64,000 nucleotides of DNA from Rhea pennata (taxonomy: Eukaryota; Chordata; Aves; Rheiformes; Rheidae): assembly GCF_028389875.1 (NCBI RefSeq), contig NW_026907681.1, positions 1,736,001-1,800,000 of the forward strand, read 5' to 3'. Under the pieces are notes generated by a model, which saw nothing but the letters and a program-made list of their open reading frames with translations, did not search any database and was not told the DNA's origin. A program made the position numbers and the translations under genes. Shown in pieces: positions 21,905 through 33,282 of this stretch (position 1 is its first letter; the number at the start of each line of letters is the position of its first letter).

Positions 21905-24526
21905 GGAGGCAGAGCGGTTTCTGGCGCAGGCGGAACGGGTGCCTGCGGTGCCCGGCCAGAGCAGAGGGACGCCTGGGGCCGCGCGCTCCTGCGAGTGCAA
22001 GGCCGTCGTGGAGCTGGTGCTCGTGCCCCTGGCTCACCACCACACGGCAATGGGCAACGATGCCAGAGCCCTCTACTACCTGCTGGAGAGCGCGGCTGCC
22101 TGCTTGCACGTCTCCGACAACTACCTGGTGAGTTGTCCTGCGTGCCAGAGGCCGCTGCACGTGGAGGCCTCTCGGTGGCCTTGCCCAGGGCAAGCCCATT
22201 TCCCCCCTGCACTAGGACCGGCCTCTGTGGGCCCTTGGGGGCGAAGGGCTGGGGTCGGAGCCGGGGTTTTCCTCCCGCTTGCGTGTCCCGGGGCAAGAGC
22301 CGCGGGGCAGGGGAGCGGGACCTTCGCGCGAGGCGCCCCAGCAGGGAGGCGGTGCGGAGGAGCGCTCGTGCCCGCGGCGTGCGCTGGGGTGGCATCGGCA
22401 GGGGCAGGGGCACGGCCTCCGCGGGGAGCTGTGCAGGCGGGTGGGAGTGCTGGGGCTGGAGGCGGGCTCCGCAGCGCCGCTCACCCGCTCTCCGTGCGCT
22501 TGCTCCAAGGCCTTCACGAGCCTGCGCAAAGCAGAGGCCCTGAGGAGCTCGGCGGCTCAGAAAGCCCCGGTGCCAGCCTGCTTTGAAGAAGCCACCTTCC
22601 TGAGCCTGCAAGGGGAGGTAAAGCGGCAGGGCGGCCGCGAGGGCTCTCGGGGCGGGAGGAGCGGGATGCCGCGGTGGCGCGGGGCAGCCGGCGGGGGCGG
22701 CGGGGGGGACACCTCTGGCACTTTGAGGCCCGGCCGCATTGAGCAGCCCTGCCTGCGACCGCCGCGTCCTCCGGCCCCAGCCGGTCGAGGCCCTCGGCCT
22801 CGCGTCGGGCAGGGGCGGGAAATGTGGTGGGAGCTCAGTCGGAGCCCTCGGGCACCGCCTGAAGAAGCCTTCTCCTGGGCAGGTGTGCTACAACGTGGGA
22901 CGCGTGGAGCTGGCCAAGACGACCCTCAGGAAGGCGCTGAGCCTGCTGGGCCGGAAATTCCCGGGCACCTCGGCTGGCGCCTTCTTTCAGCTCCTGCTGG
23001 AGCAGTCGGCGCACGCCTCTCACCAGAAGAGCAGAGGCTCCTGCCCTCCCGCAGAGGCGGGGTAAGGAGCTCAGGGAGAAGAGAAGGGCAGAAAGAGCCC
23101 TTTCCTTGCTGGTGCTGAGCCCCTCGGCCGCCAGCTGCCTAGGCTTAGGGCTAGAGTCAGGTCCTGGCGAGGGCGACGCTGCGCAGGGCGCTGGGGGCTG
23201 CTGTCGGGGGAGGCGGGCTGTGTCGTCTCGAGGGGGACGGCGTGGGTGAGAGCAGAGGGGTGCACAGGCTGCAGAGGGAAAGAGAGTGTGCAGGAGGGAG
23301 CAGGCGGTGGGCCCGGGGGGAAGCGGAGGCGAGGGGCGGGGAGGAGGGAGCTCAGGGCTCGCAGCTGGGTGCCAGCCTGCCGCACAGCACCCCTTCTGCT
23401 GCCGGTGCCCGGCTTTGCTGGGCCGCCGCGGGCTGTAGTGCCGTCGCGTCCTTGCGAGCAGTCACCTTTCCCCGTGGTGCTTCTCGGTGCTCCTGCATCC
23501 GCCCCTGCAGCCCTGCCTGCCCCAGCCGCCTCGTGGGCCTCGCGCCTCCCCGGCCCTGCCGGACTCGGCCCCGCGCGGCTCACGGCTGCGGCTCAGCAGT
23601 TTCTCTTGCGTGGCAGGACGGAGAGGCTGCCCTGGCTGTTCCAGCAGAGCCGCTGCCTTTCCTTGCTGCGGCAGCTCTTCAGCCTGGAGAACACTTCCAG
23701 CGGCCGGAGGCTCTCGCTCCTCGCAGCGCTCATGAGGGTCAACGCGGCCGAGGAGTCCGAGGACGCGAGTCACGTGAGTGCCTTCTCCGCACCGCAGCAG
23801 CCGCAGCAGGCGGCCGCACGTCCGACACGGCTCCTTTCCCCCGGCCCGGCAAGAGCAGCCGCAGGGTCTGCCCCGGCAAGGAGAGGCCAAACAGGACGGG
23901 GACGTCCCCGTCCCGGGGCTTCTCTCTGCGAGCTCCCAGGAGACGGGGCTTGCTGTTCTTCTGGGCTGCTCCTCTCATTGGATTTGTGTCGTGACTGTCA
24001 CCCTTGGGCAGGCTGTGGCTGTGGGAGGCGTGCGAGTGAAAGAGAAGAGCGAAAGTGGCGGTGGGGTTTGTGGCCCTCTAGGCCCGAGAGTCACCCTGGT
24101 GAGATCCAGTCTTGTGCATTCTGCTGTCTGGACCTTTCTAGATCCTCGCGTCCTACCTGGAATATGTGCAGTGCTGCCAGGAGCTGGGCCGCCAGGAGGA
24201 GCGGCTGGAGAGCGGGCGGGCGGGCGGCCGTCCAGCTTAGCTCCGGCGTCGAGCCCTTTGGAGGAGGAGGGGCGTTAACCGCCGCAGAACTGGCCCAGGC
24301 CCTGTCCCGTCTGCACCTCAGCCTGGGAAATCTGCCCCTCTCTGTCGACGTCGGTAGGTGCTGCCCCGGCTCCCTGGGAGAGGAGATCTCTGCGGAGAGA
24401 GCCTCTGCGAGTCGGCTTTATTCACTCATTCATTTATTTCCCTCTGCAGTGCACGGAGCTGGAGAAGCCCGACCTGGACCGGGAGCTTCCAGGCACGCTC
24501 TTCACGGCGCTCTTTCTCCAGATGAG
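21905..24526 (+). pseudogene. ADCY10: ADCY10-like C-terminal fragment (soluble adenylate cyclase), frameshifted
   Basis: ADCY10 is the bicarbonate- and calcium-responsive soluble adenylate cyclase; this part is its helical TPR-like C-terminal region, not the catalytic domains. Exons I support are 21905-22127 (YYLLESAAACLHVSDNYL), 22510-22617 (FEEATFLSLQGE), 22883-23061 (VCYNVGRVELAKTTLRKAL), 23617-23773 (CLSLLRQLFSLENTS), 24142-24353 and 24450-24526, with mostly canonical splice sites. In 24142-24353 the first frame (ILASYLEYVQCCQELG) meets TAG at 24238 within a GCGG repeat, and the homology continues in another frame (ALTAAELAQALSRLHLSLG): a frameshift. The nucleotide-cyclase domains and the rest of the gene are not in the window. 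A weak further exon may lie at 24795-24905. The identification rests on the order of several matching exons; an intact intron-less reading is excluded. Confidence 0.75.
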
Positions 24527-24944
24527 GTAATGCTGCCGCTGGGCACGGTGCGGTGTCGGGGGGCCACCGGAGATCCTTTGGGCCAGGGTCACGGGAGCCT
24601 TTCCCCGGAGACTTGTTGCCAAAAGATGAGTGGGTGAAAAGAAGAGCGATGGGAACTCCCCTGGAGGTTCTCCAGGAGGAGCACAGAAGGGGGAGAGACG
24701 GGTGAGGAGAAGCGGGGTGGGACGCGTGCCAGGGTGCGGAGTTGAATCCCACCGCGCGGAGCTGCTCCCTGGGGCTCACTGCGTGCCTCCCCAGTGCCCG
24801 GAGCGTGCAGGAGCGCTCTCCAGGCTGGAGAAGCAGCTGGCTGGAGAGCCCGGGATCGCCGGGCAGGCGTGCTGCTCCTCCTGCTGCCGGGACCTCGCAG
24901 CGCGTGGAGGGGGCCGGGGCCGGGGGGCGGTCCCGCCGCGCACG

Positions 24945-25084
24945 GCTGCCGCTGATTGGCTGCGGGGGCGGGGCGGAGCGCGGGGATTGGTCCGGGCGTG
25001 GAGGAAGTGACGACTGGGCGGGGCGGGGCCGGCGCCGGGTTCAAAGGGCGGCGGCGGTTGGCGGCGGCGGTTGGCGGCGCCGCC
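24945..25084 (+). promoter_or_regulatory. CpG-island promoter of NUF2 copy (NF-Y, GC-box and CHR-like sites)
   Basis: Immediately upstream of the NUF2 ATG are two inverted CCAAT boxes (ATTGG at 24955-24959 and 24986-24990), a GC box (about 24964-24976) and TTCAAA at 25040-25045, the reverse of a CHR element (TTTGAA). CCAAT plus CHR is the known layout of G2/M genes controlled by NF-Y and the DREAM / B-MYB-MuvB complexes, which fits NUF2. The sites are seen; their activity is inferred. Confidence 0.6.
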
Positions 25085-28000
25085 ATGGAGGTGCTGACGT
25101 TCCGGCGCTGCAGCCCCGCCGACATCGCTACCTGCCTCCGCGGCCACGTCCGGGCCGGCTCCGAAGCCCGCAGCCTGGCCAAGGGCGACCTGTTCCCCAG
25201 CCCGAAGGTGCGGCGGGGCGGGGCGGGCGCTGAGGCGACGCGCGGGCTTTGGCCCCCCGCGGCGCGGGCGGGCGGGCGGGGGGGGCCGGTGCCCCGCAGC
25301 TGTCAGAGCGCGCGGTGCCGCCGCTCGTGTTGCGGAGCGCGGCGGAGCGGTGCCGCGCGGCTCCCTCGCCTCGGGGCGGTAGCGGCGGGGCTGCTTTTCC
25401 GGGCGGCCCGGGAGCCCTGCGCGGTGCGGGTGACACGCTGGTTTGTGTCTTTGCTTTCGCAGCCTGAAATCTCGCACGTGATTTTCATGAGAATCCTGCA
25501 GAAGGTGTACGGGATCCGCCCGGAGCATTTCTATGTGGTTCGTGTGCAATGTGGTGGCTCACGTACAGTGGAACGCGTGGGGCAGATAATAAATGTTGGC
25601 TGTAGAGATGAAATGTTGAAGCGTTGCTCTCCTTTGCGTGTCGTGAGGTCAGGAGGACGCCGCCAGGAAGGTACGGTTTTCCACGTGCTGACAGTGAGGA
25701 GGAGCTTGGAAATCCTGCCTGTGCTGCAGAAAGCCCAGAGCGTTGGAGGCACTGTGTAGCGTGGGGATTTGCTGTGCGCGTGTCCAGGGAAGCGGCTGCT
25801 GTGTGTGTGTAGGCAGGGATGCGAGTGCAGTATTGCGGCATAGTCCTTGCAGTAGGTCCTTTGCTAGAGACCTCTTTGAAGCAGGAGTATGATGTGTGTG
25901 CGGACTGTTGCTGTGGCACGGCTGACTGCACCTGAAAATCAAAGAAGATTCTCCCTGTTTTCTGGGAGTTTGGTTCAGGTCAAGGTGCTTCTCAAAAGAG
26001 TGGGGTTTGGGTGTGCTGCATCCGAGTTGCTCTTTTTTCTTAAATAAAAAAATCTTTGTTTTGATGGGTTTGTTTTTTGGGGCTGGTTTCTTCTAGGGGG
26101 TGGGGTGGGGTGAGGGTTCCTCCTCGCTTCCTGCCCTGTCCGGGCCTCTGCCTTTGGCCCCGGTGGGAGGGAGGGTGCCAGCTCCAAGGGTCTGTGGGCG
26201 CCGTGGAGAAGGGCAGTGAACGCTACCTGCGGAGCTCGGCCCACTGCAGCTGTGCGTTTGCCGCGCAGCGTCCGAGGGCGGCTGTGGCCGGTGGCCTCGG
26301 CAAACGGATGCCGTGCTGAGGTGAGGCCAAGCGCGTCTTGTGCCTCCGCCACGCGGGAAGTTATTCCTGGAAGCCCGTGGGAAATGGTAGTCTCGGGGCA
26401 TTTGTGGATAGCACGTGCTCGTGGCAGCTCAGCTGTTCGTGCGCTGTCACGTTGATTGTCGTCGTCCTGTTACGGCGTGACCAGCCCAGAGCGGTGCTCG
26501 AGGCAGTCTGCTGGCAGAAGCGAGGGCAGCCTTCGGCGTCCGTTGAGCAGAGCTGTGAGTCAGCTCGCGGGCCAAAACGTAGCAGAGGAAGAGCTGGGAC
26601 TCGTGGTGGTGTGGGGGGAGCCGAGCAGCTCCCCTTGCCAAGGGGTTCGTGTTTGTGCGACTCGGGCCTGAGCTCCGCCGCGAGAGGCGGCCTGCGTGCG
26701 GGGCGCCTGACGTGGCCACAGCGCGCTGTCTCCTTAGGGTCGGCTGCGTTTCCTTGCCCTGAGAGGGAGAGGTTTTTAAGCTGAAATGTGCAGTCTTAGG
26801 GAGCAGTTCTGGCTTCTGGGTGGCACTGTCCGGGGAGCATTTTTCCAACGGCCTTGTTTTGCAGCCTCTGGACAAATCCTAGGACGTGTCTCTCCAGGGT
26901 GAGTTTGTTACTTGGCAGTGACTATGTGGAGGTTTTCTTTCCTCCCTCCCTCCCTCTGTCCTCCTCCCTCCCTCCCTCTGTCCTCCTCCCTCCTTCCCTC
27001 TGTCCTCCTCCCACCCTCCCTTTTTGTGTGTGTTTCTGGAGGGGAGGGTGTTTCATGCTTGGAGTTTACTAGAGAGAAGATGCATGTCCCGCAGATGGAG
27101 CCTTAGCAGCTTGTGTTCCCCAGGGGTGCAGAGACCATCAGGTGTGTCTTCAGCCTGTCTGAGTGATGTTCTGTTGTGGAGAAAACCTGCCTGTTTTTCT
27201 GGAAGTCTGCTGTGCCTGCGTATTCACTCTGCTCTCTTTCCTCTTTAGATGCCCGTCAACATTGACATCGTGTATCCCCAAATATTTGAAGGCTTTCTCC
27301 CTGTTTGTAACTTGTTTATTCACATGTAAGTACACAAGTTTGTATCCGTTTGGTTGTTACTTCTTCCAAGGCTTCAGTTCAGAGGGAATGGGAATGGGGG
27401 TGGGGGTGGGGGCGGGTTGTTTTTTATTTTTTTGAGCACCTGTGAGCTGGTGGTGGCTGCAGCGCTCTCTGTGCTCTCTGGTTTGGAGCAAAATGAAATT
27501 TGCAGGCGAGCAAGAGGCAGCAAGGTTGTAATAGAAAAGAAAAACCTTGGCAGCTGTCTTTTGTCTAAATCGATGCGTTACCTTTACTGTGAGGACTAGG
27601 AGGCTGCGTTAGTGACTTGATTTAGAGGGTGGGGGAGTGAAAGGGCGGGTTGGAGCGCCTGGGGGTACCGCGAATGGCCAGAAGTTCATCATCATACCCA
27701 AAAAGGGGTTTGAAGCCCTTGTTAGGTGAACTTGCCCCCCCAAATTCGAGATACCTTTGCTGCAGGGATGGGAGCGTTAAACACTAATCTGTGCGGGCGA
27801 TCGTACTGTGTTAGTCTCCTGAGAGGACTTGTTGCTGTTGCGTGCTTACTGCACCTGGGCTCTGGGGTAAGAGGAGAAAATCTCTTTTGAGTGAGCGTCT
27901 ATAGCACAAAAACTGTAATGGTCGCTGCAGATAGATCTATGTTTTGCTTCCTTGCAGGGAGCGCTTTCTCCCGGTGTGCCGTGTTAATGACTTTGAGATT

Positions 28001-29979
28001 GCTGATGTTCTAAGTCCAAGTAAGCAAGTGCTTGTGATGCTGTCTGTCCCGTGTGGGAGTGTAGGGGGATTGGGGTGGTGGCACTTGACAGGCAGGCTGC
28101 TTTCCTGCCCGCTTGGCACTCGACTGCTAATAGTTTGTCCATCAAGCTGTGGCACTCTTGAAATGGTGTGGGAATACGTGGCCGTGGAAAGTAGCCTGAA
28201 CTCTGTGGAGTTCTCTCTGGAGTCCTTAGGCAAATACCTCCGCAGGGAGCGGTTAGATGGTGAAAGCTGCTCTTCCGTCTCCACGGTTCCCAGCTGCGGC
28301 GATTCTGCTGCGCCGCACAGCTTAGGACAGGCTGTTGTGAAGAACGCTTTCACTTCTGGGTCTGTCTTAGCTTGTGAGAGTGTTGCCCGTTACTGATGTT
28401 CCTGCTGGGGGGGCAGAGGAAGACAAGCCCTGTTTCTGCGATCCCTTGCCTCCTCTGTGAATTATGCTTGGCCCACCTTTTCCTAAGTGATTGCAATATG
28501 CATGGAGACCAAAACAGTGATGACTTGCAATTCTAATTTCAGAAGCAAAGAGGACAGCTCGCTTCTTGAGTGGCATTCTCAACTTTATACATTTCCGAGA
28601 ATCACGCCGTGGAGTCTACTTGGATTTACAGGCGAACTATGTAAGATTCGGGGCTGTGTTACTCCTGATGCTTGCTAAAACATAAGGAATGTTAACCTCA
28701 GTTTGAGAACATAGAGGTTGTACTTCTTAATTGCATGTTTTAAAAACACGCTGGGGTTTTCCTGTGGGTTTAGAGATGGTGTGTTTCAAGTGAAATACGT
28801 GATTAGTAGAGCTCAGAGAGAACCCAAAATGTAAACCGTGTTCCCCTAGAATAAAAACATCTCCACGTAATTAACTTGCAGAAATGAGCTGTGGAGAAAC
28901 TGCAACAGCTGGAGACAGCAAATCAAGAGGCAGCAGTGAAGCTGGAGAAGCTGAAGTGAGTATAAGGAGTAGGAGCTGAGTTGCACTAACCTTCTTGGCT
29001 AGCTCTCCTGTTCCCAGTGCATGTGTGGGGTGTGCAACTGGGAACTTACTAGTTGAGCTTTGTGGTTTGATAGAGCAGACCGAGAACAACAGGCTTCTCT
29101 GCACCTGGTGTAGATAGTGGACAGCCCAACCGGTGCTCAGAAGTTTGGCCCCTCTACCTCCCTTCTGCTTGTCTGTGACAGCTGAGGTGGTAGTTCCTCT
29201 TGGACTAGACGAAAAGTACTTGCTTTGAGTAACGGGTGTGGGCTTTTGTGTGTGTGGGACTAGCTTGCTGTGAAGGGCAGACGGTGTAGCGGCAGTAAGC
29301 TGAGACAGTAGTTAGCTTTGTTTCCTGGCAGTGAAACATATCTTGCTTTCCTAGGAGAGTTTTCTTTCAAACTGTCCACCTTCTCTCCCTTACCCCATCA
29401 CACGTTCTCAGCATGTGCACCTCCATGCTTTGTAGCTTGGTTCTCAAAGCGAAGTAATATTTTTGAGCTTTCCTCCAAGCCTGTTTAGCTTAGTCTGGGC
29501 AGACTCAGCTTCTCCACTGGCACTTGACTTTGCTGTTTAGCCTCTTTGGGAAGCAAGCCCGGAAGCATAAAGCAGTTTCTGTTGGGTTGTGCCCTGTTAG
29601 AGGAGGGGCTTGTCTGGTGAGAGGCCAGAAGAGCTGTTGTGAGCAAAGAATAAGACTTTGGGAGTGCCTGGTTGCTGTGAGAGGAAAACTGTATTTTGTA
29701 GCTCAGAGACTGTGGTGGATCTTTAATTTGAAACCATCATTTTGATCGTCTAAGCTCTTAAGGATGAATTCTTTCTGGAGTGGTTGTTCTAGCCTCACCA
29801 ATCTATCGATTTCACTAATAATGCTGAAACTGTCAATATCTCAGTGTGTGGTTGTGTTATTTATTTATTTACGTTTGCTTAGCACTGTTCCTGTAGAAGA
29901 GCAAGCAGAGTTCAGGCAGCTGTCTGATGACATTCAGGAATTGCAGCAACTGCTAAACCACGACTATCGTCGGAAAACG
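25085..29979 (+). pseudogene. NUF2: NUF2 5' part: kinetochore protein, exons 1-7, stop in exon 6
   Basis: NUF2 pairs with NDC80 in the outer-kinetochore NDC80 complex and binds microtubules through an N-terminal calponin-homology domain. The exons are 25085-25207 (MEVLTFRRCSPADIATCL), 25463-25537 (ISHVIFMRILQKVYGIRPEHFY), 27249-27325 (MPVNIDIVYPQIFEGFLP), 27958-28019 (VCRVNDFEIADVL), 28543-28640 (RFLSGILNFIHFRESRR), 28882-28955 and 29883-29979 ([21 protein letters not shown]). Exons 1-5 join in frame for 145 codons. The second codon of exon 6 is TGA (28885-28887) where human has Ser, so the readable product would be a ~146-residue CH domain without coiled coil. Exon 2 has a weak donor (GTTCGT). 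Exons beyond the seventh (about 60% of the protein) are not found. The gene is therefore partial and, as full-length NUF2, broken. Confidence 0.9.
26941..27021. repeat. Pyrimidine-rich minisatellite in NUF2 intron 2
   Basis: About three and a half copies of a ~22-base CCTCC/CTGTCCTC unit, all C and T on the plus strand apart from single G positions. Confidence 0.85.
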
Positions 29980-30370
29980 GTATGATCTCTTTACCCCTTT
30001 CTCTGGAATGCTGCTGTAGCTTCTGATCACAGGTGTTCCTTATTTTTGTGTTGGTTTTGTTTGTTTTGTCCCCTTCCCCTACTTTTGTGAAGGATAAAGA
30101 GGACTTTTCTGATTTAAAACAAAAAAGGTATTACAACACCACATTCTTTTTAATCCCTCCCCTTACCTCTTTGTTTACCCATAAGTGATGTGAAACATGC
30201 TTGGAATCAGAGCTAGGGTCTTTTCTTTTGAAATACATTGTTGTGGTGAATGGAGAGGCACCTCTTTTCTTGTTAAAAGGAACAGAATATGAAGGGTTTA
30301 CTCAGAACTGAGGGTGAACTATGTTGGGAAATAGACTGAGGCCTAAGAAGGGTTACCCAAGGAAAGACTC

Positions 30371-30402
<32 letters not shown>

Positions 30403-33282
30403 GAAAAAAAAAAAAAAGAAAAAAAGCCAAGGTGATGTTGGTAGGGAAGAGTGCTACTTTCCAGCAAGGGCAGCTTTCTTCTAGGTTTCACAGGTAACCT
30501 TTTCTGTCACTTCAGAGAAATGAAAATCTGGTTAGTATTTTTTTTGGAGGTGCTACTGTAAGCCGTCTGTCTGCTTTTAATATTAACCATGTTTCACCTT
30601 CTTATTACTGGAGAGCTGGTGTATTAATGTAGGCCTTCTCAAAGTAAAAACATGACCTCTGGCAAAGAAGATTGGGTGTGTGTAACAAACCACAAGGGCT
30701 GATGAGAGCAGAGGAAGTAAAATGGCACCAGTATTTGCAGGTTGGGATGGAGCTGGGATGGCAAGTGAGACATGCAAGCATGCCGAAAAGGCTTTGGCGT
30801 GGTAGTACAGAGAAGGGTGCTGATAGCACTGCGTAGTACAGAGGTAGCTGTTTTGGCTCTTGGGAGCTATGGGCTGTGTTCTTGTTTTCTGCGCTGCCTG
30901 CCCACTCTGATGGAGAGAACCTTCCGAAGTTAGTGCCATCTGTCACCCCTATTCCAAGTCACCTGCGGCTGCCTGCCTCCTCGATGCTCCCAGTGGCTTT
31001 TCAACAATGTTTTCCTTCCCTATATTTTAAGTTTCTACAGACTGCTATTTTATCTGCTAGTTGTGGCATTCCAGAGAAACTATCAGTGAGATTTAAATAG
31101 CAGTGAGGTGTACGACCTTAACTGTGGCTTGCATCTGGGAGATTAGCTTAGTATAAGGTAGCTCTTCCCCTGAAAGAGTCAGATATTGCAGAGAGGACCC
31201 GAAAATTGGTGAGTGTACCTTGATATAGGCTATAGTTTAAATTCCAGTTCAGCTAATTGATCATCTTTCTGCCTTTAAGATCAGGTTAGTCTTGGAGCTC
31301 GGTAACGTGATAGTTCAGGAGATGATTTTTAGCTTTTTAAAAACTGTTTCAGCTTTGCTTTTCCCACAGAAACTTTACTGCAACTAACCGGTGATTTTTT
31401 TTTTTTTTTTTAGCCTTTACAGACTTCTCTGGTATACGCGTGAACAAACACACGTCTGTCGCCCGTTAGACTGCGCCTCTGCGTCCACTCTTGCCTATTT
31501 GGGGCCTATGGATTAGAGGCAAGATCACTTCTTGGTAATTTCACTTTTGATTCACAGTCTGCAGACAGGTCACACTGTAATGGTTATAAGATAGCCTGTT
31601 TAGCATGCTTAATGGAATTTTATCATGCTTTTCCCTTTTATTTCACCAGATCCCGCTGGTGTCGGACGAAGAAGCCAGCGTCTGGCACGTGGAGTTGCTG
31701 TGTGTTTTCATGCAAGCAGATACCTCCCTAGGCAAATGGCAGTGTTAGGCAAATGACAGGATTTTATTTGCACCTCCCTTTATTCTGGTCTGTATATACA
31801 CTTTGGTATCAAAACACAAGTCATTTCCAAGAATACTTTGATAATGTGTAGGCAATACGTTTTATGTTAAAAGATTCCAGCTTCAGCGATATATGATACA
31901 AACCTTTAAATTCAGGAGGATTTTCTAGGTCTGTAAGGGGACAAACATGCAAAATGTTCCTAAACCAGTGGCGGTGTAGTGGGGTCCCACTGCAGGAGGA
32001 CAGATGGCATCTTTTCACCGTTGCTGGTGTAAGAAAGGAAGAAAACAGGACCCGGTGGGATCCCAGGTTCCTGAAAACCCTAAATGAGCAAAACACTTCA
32101 GCCCGTGCTAATCCAGCGTGATTGAGGCCCGCTCCGAGCAGCCCTTAGGGTCGGGACCAAACCTACCTGCTGATGCCAGTTGTGGCGCATGAAGGATCTG
32201 GGTGCTCGTCTGCGCAGGGCAGGTGTTGGCATTGCCCCTCGCTGGCCTGCAAGGGGCTCGTGGGGCGCTCAGGAGAATCCAAGAAGTACCTGCTACAGGA
32301 ATTAGACGCCTCTGGAATTTTAGCGACTGGTCAAAATCCTCATTTAGGCCATTAAATCGATTTTTGGATCCAACCGAGGGGCGTCTTTTTTTTCAACAGT
32401 TACAAAAATGCCAGATTATTTTTCCCCCAAAGTGTCAGTCTCTGCATTTAACTGCGACATGTGGATGCTTCTTCTTTATAGTTTCTCTGGGGAGAAAATT
32501 TGTTTCTTTCTTATTGAGCTCCCCAGGTTTAAGGGTGGGGGGGGCACATGCAAGCTTTTCAGAAACTCAGAGCTTAAACTTAAACTCTTGTGCTTGCATT
32601 AAGGCTTGGAAACAGGTGACCTGGTTTCCAGCAGCCTTTGGCCCCAAATACTGCTCACCAACTGGAGCCCTGGGCTTCTGGTGACAGGAGCACCCTGCTT
32701 TAGAGCCTAGATGTAAATATAAGATCCTGACTTGACAACCCTGTTTTTAATCTCTTTGCTCATATACCTGCCTTTGCACAGCAGAAGATTCTCAGATTCT
32801 TTGGGGCACCAGTGAGCTCTTGGGGCTGGTCCCAGCAAGCTCTGCTGGGTTTTGTGGCCCAAAGACCTTGGTAAAGGTAAACTCCCTGGCTACAGCACAG
32901 TTCTGGGGCCTTTCCTGTGCATGGGACATAATTCCTCAAGCCTGTTTGTGGGACGTGGTAGGCCCCATGCTGATCCTGCTTTTCAGCGGGTGTCATGTGG
33001 TACAGGAGGAGTGCTAATGCTCCTGGTTGGCAGATAGGCACTGTCCACAGTTCTAGTGGCCACTCGCTATTTTGCCAATGATGTCCTGCGCCCCGGTGGA
33101 AGAATAAATGTGGAGGCAGCAGAGTGAGCAAAACTGTAACACAGGGACTTTGTTCTCCTGTAGTTTTATTTTGGTTCACAAAAATCACTTCTGGAGGGGG
33201 ACGCACAATTTGCAAAATTGGACAGGAAGGACCTGGTTTCAGGTCTCGGGACAGGCATTCAGAAGCTTCTCCAGGGCCCGTT
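29980..33282. other. Unassigned stretch between NUF2 fragment and LRRC52
   Basis: No further NUF2 exon is recognisable, although an acceptor-like site with a short open stretch occurs near 30090 and another at 31651. The stretch includes an adenine-rich run at 30373-30424 and a thymine run at 31395-31411. Both look like simple repeats, possibly retroposon tails. Confidence 0.5.
30373..30424. repeat. A-rich simple repeat
   Basis: A tract of A runs broken by single G bases (AAAAG type), over 50 bases long. Confidence 0.95.

Noticed and set aside
22212..25549. Several frames of 100-460 codons on both strands in the GC-rich region (for example 23246-24637)
   Set aside because: Stop triplets are rare in such GC-rich DNA. 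The exons of ADCY10 and NUF2 explain the conserved parts, and the rest lacks domains and conservation.
30080..30130. Possible NUF2 exon 8 (KDKEDFSDLKQ)
   Set aside because: It does not match the conserved NUF2 sequence expected after the NHDYRRKT exon; too short to support.
31651..31748. Exon-like stretch after CACCAG (IPLVSDEEASVW)
   Set aside because: A good acceptor but no donor, no recognised family and no neighbouring exons.
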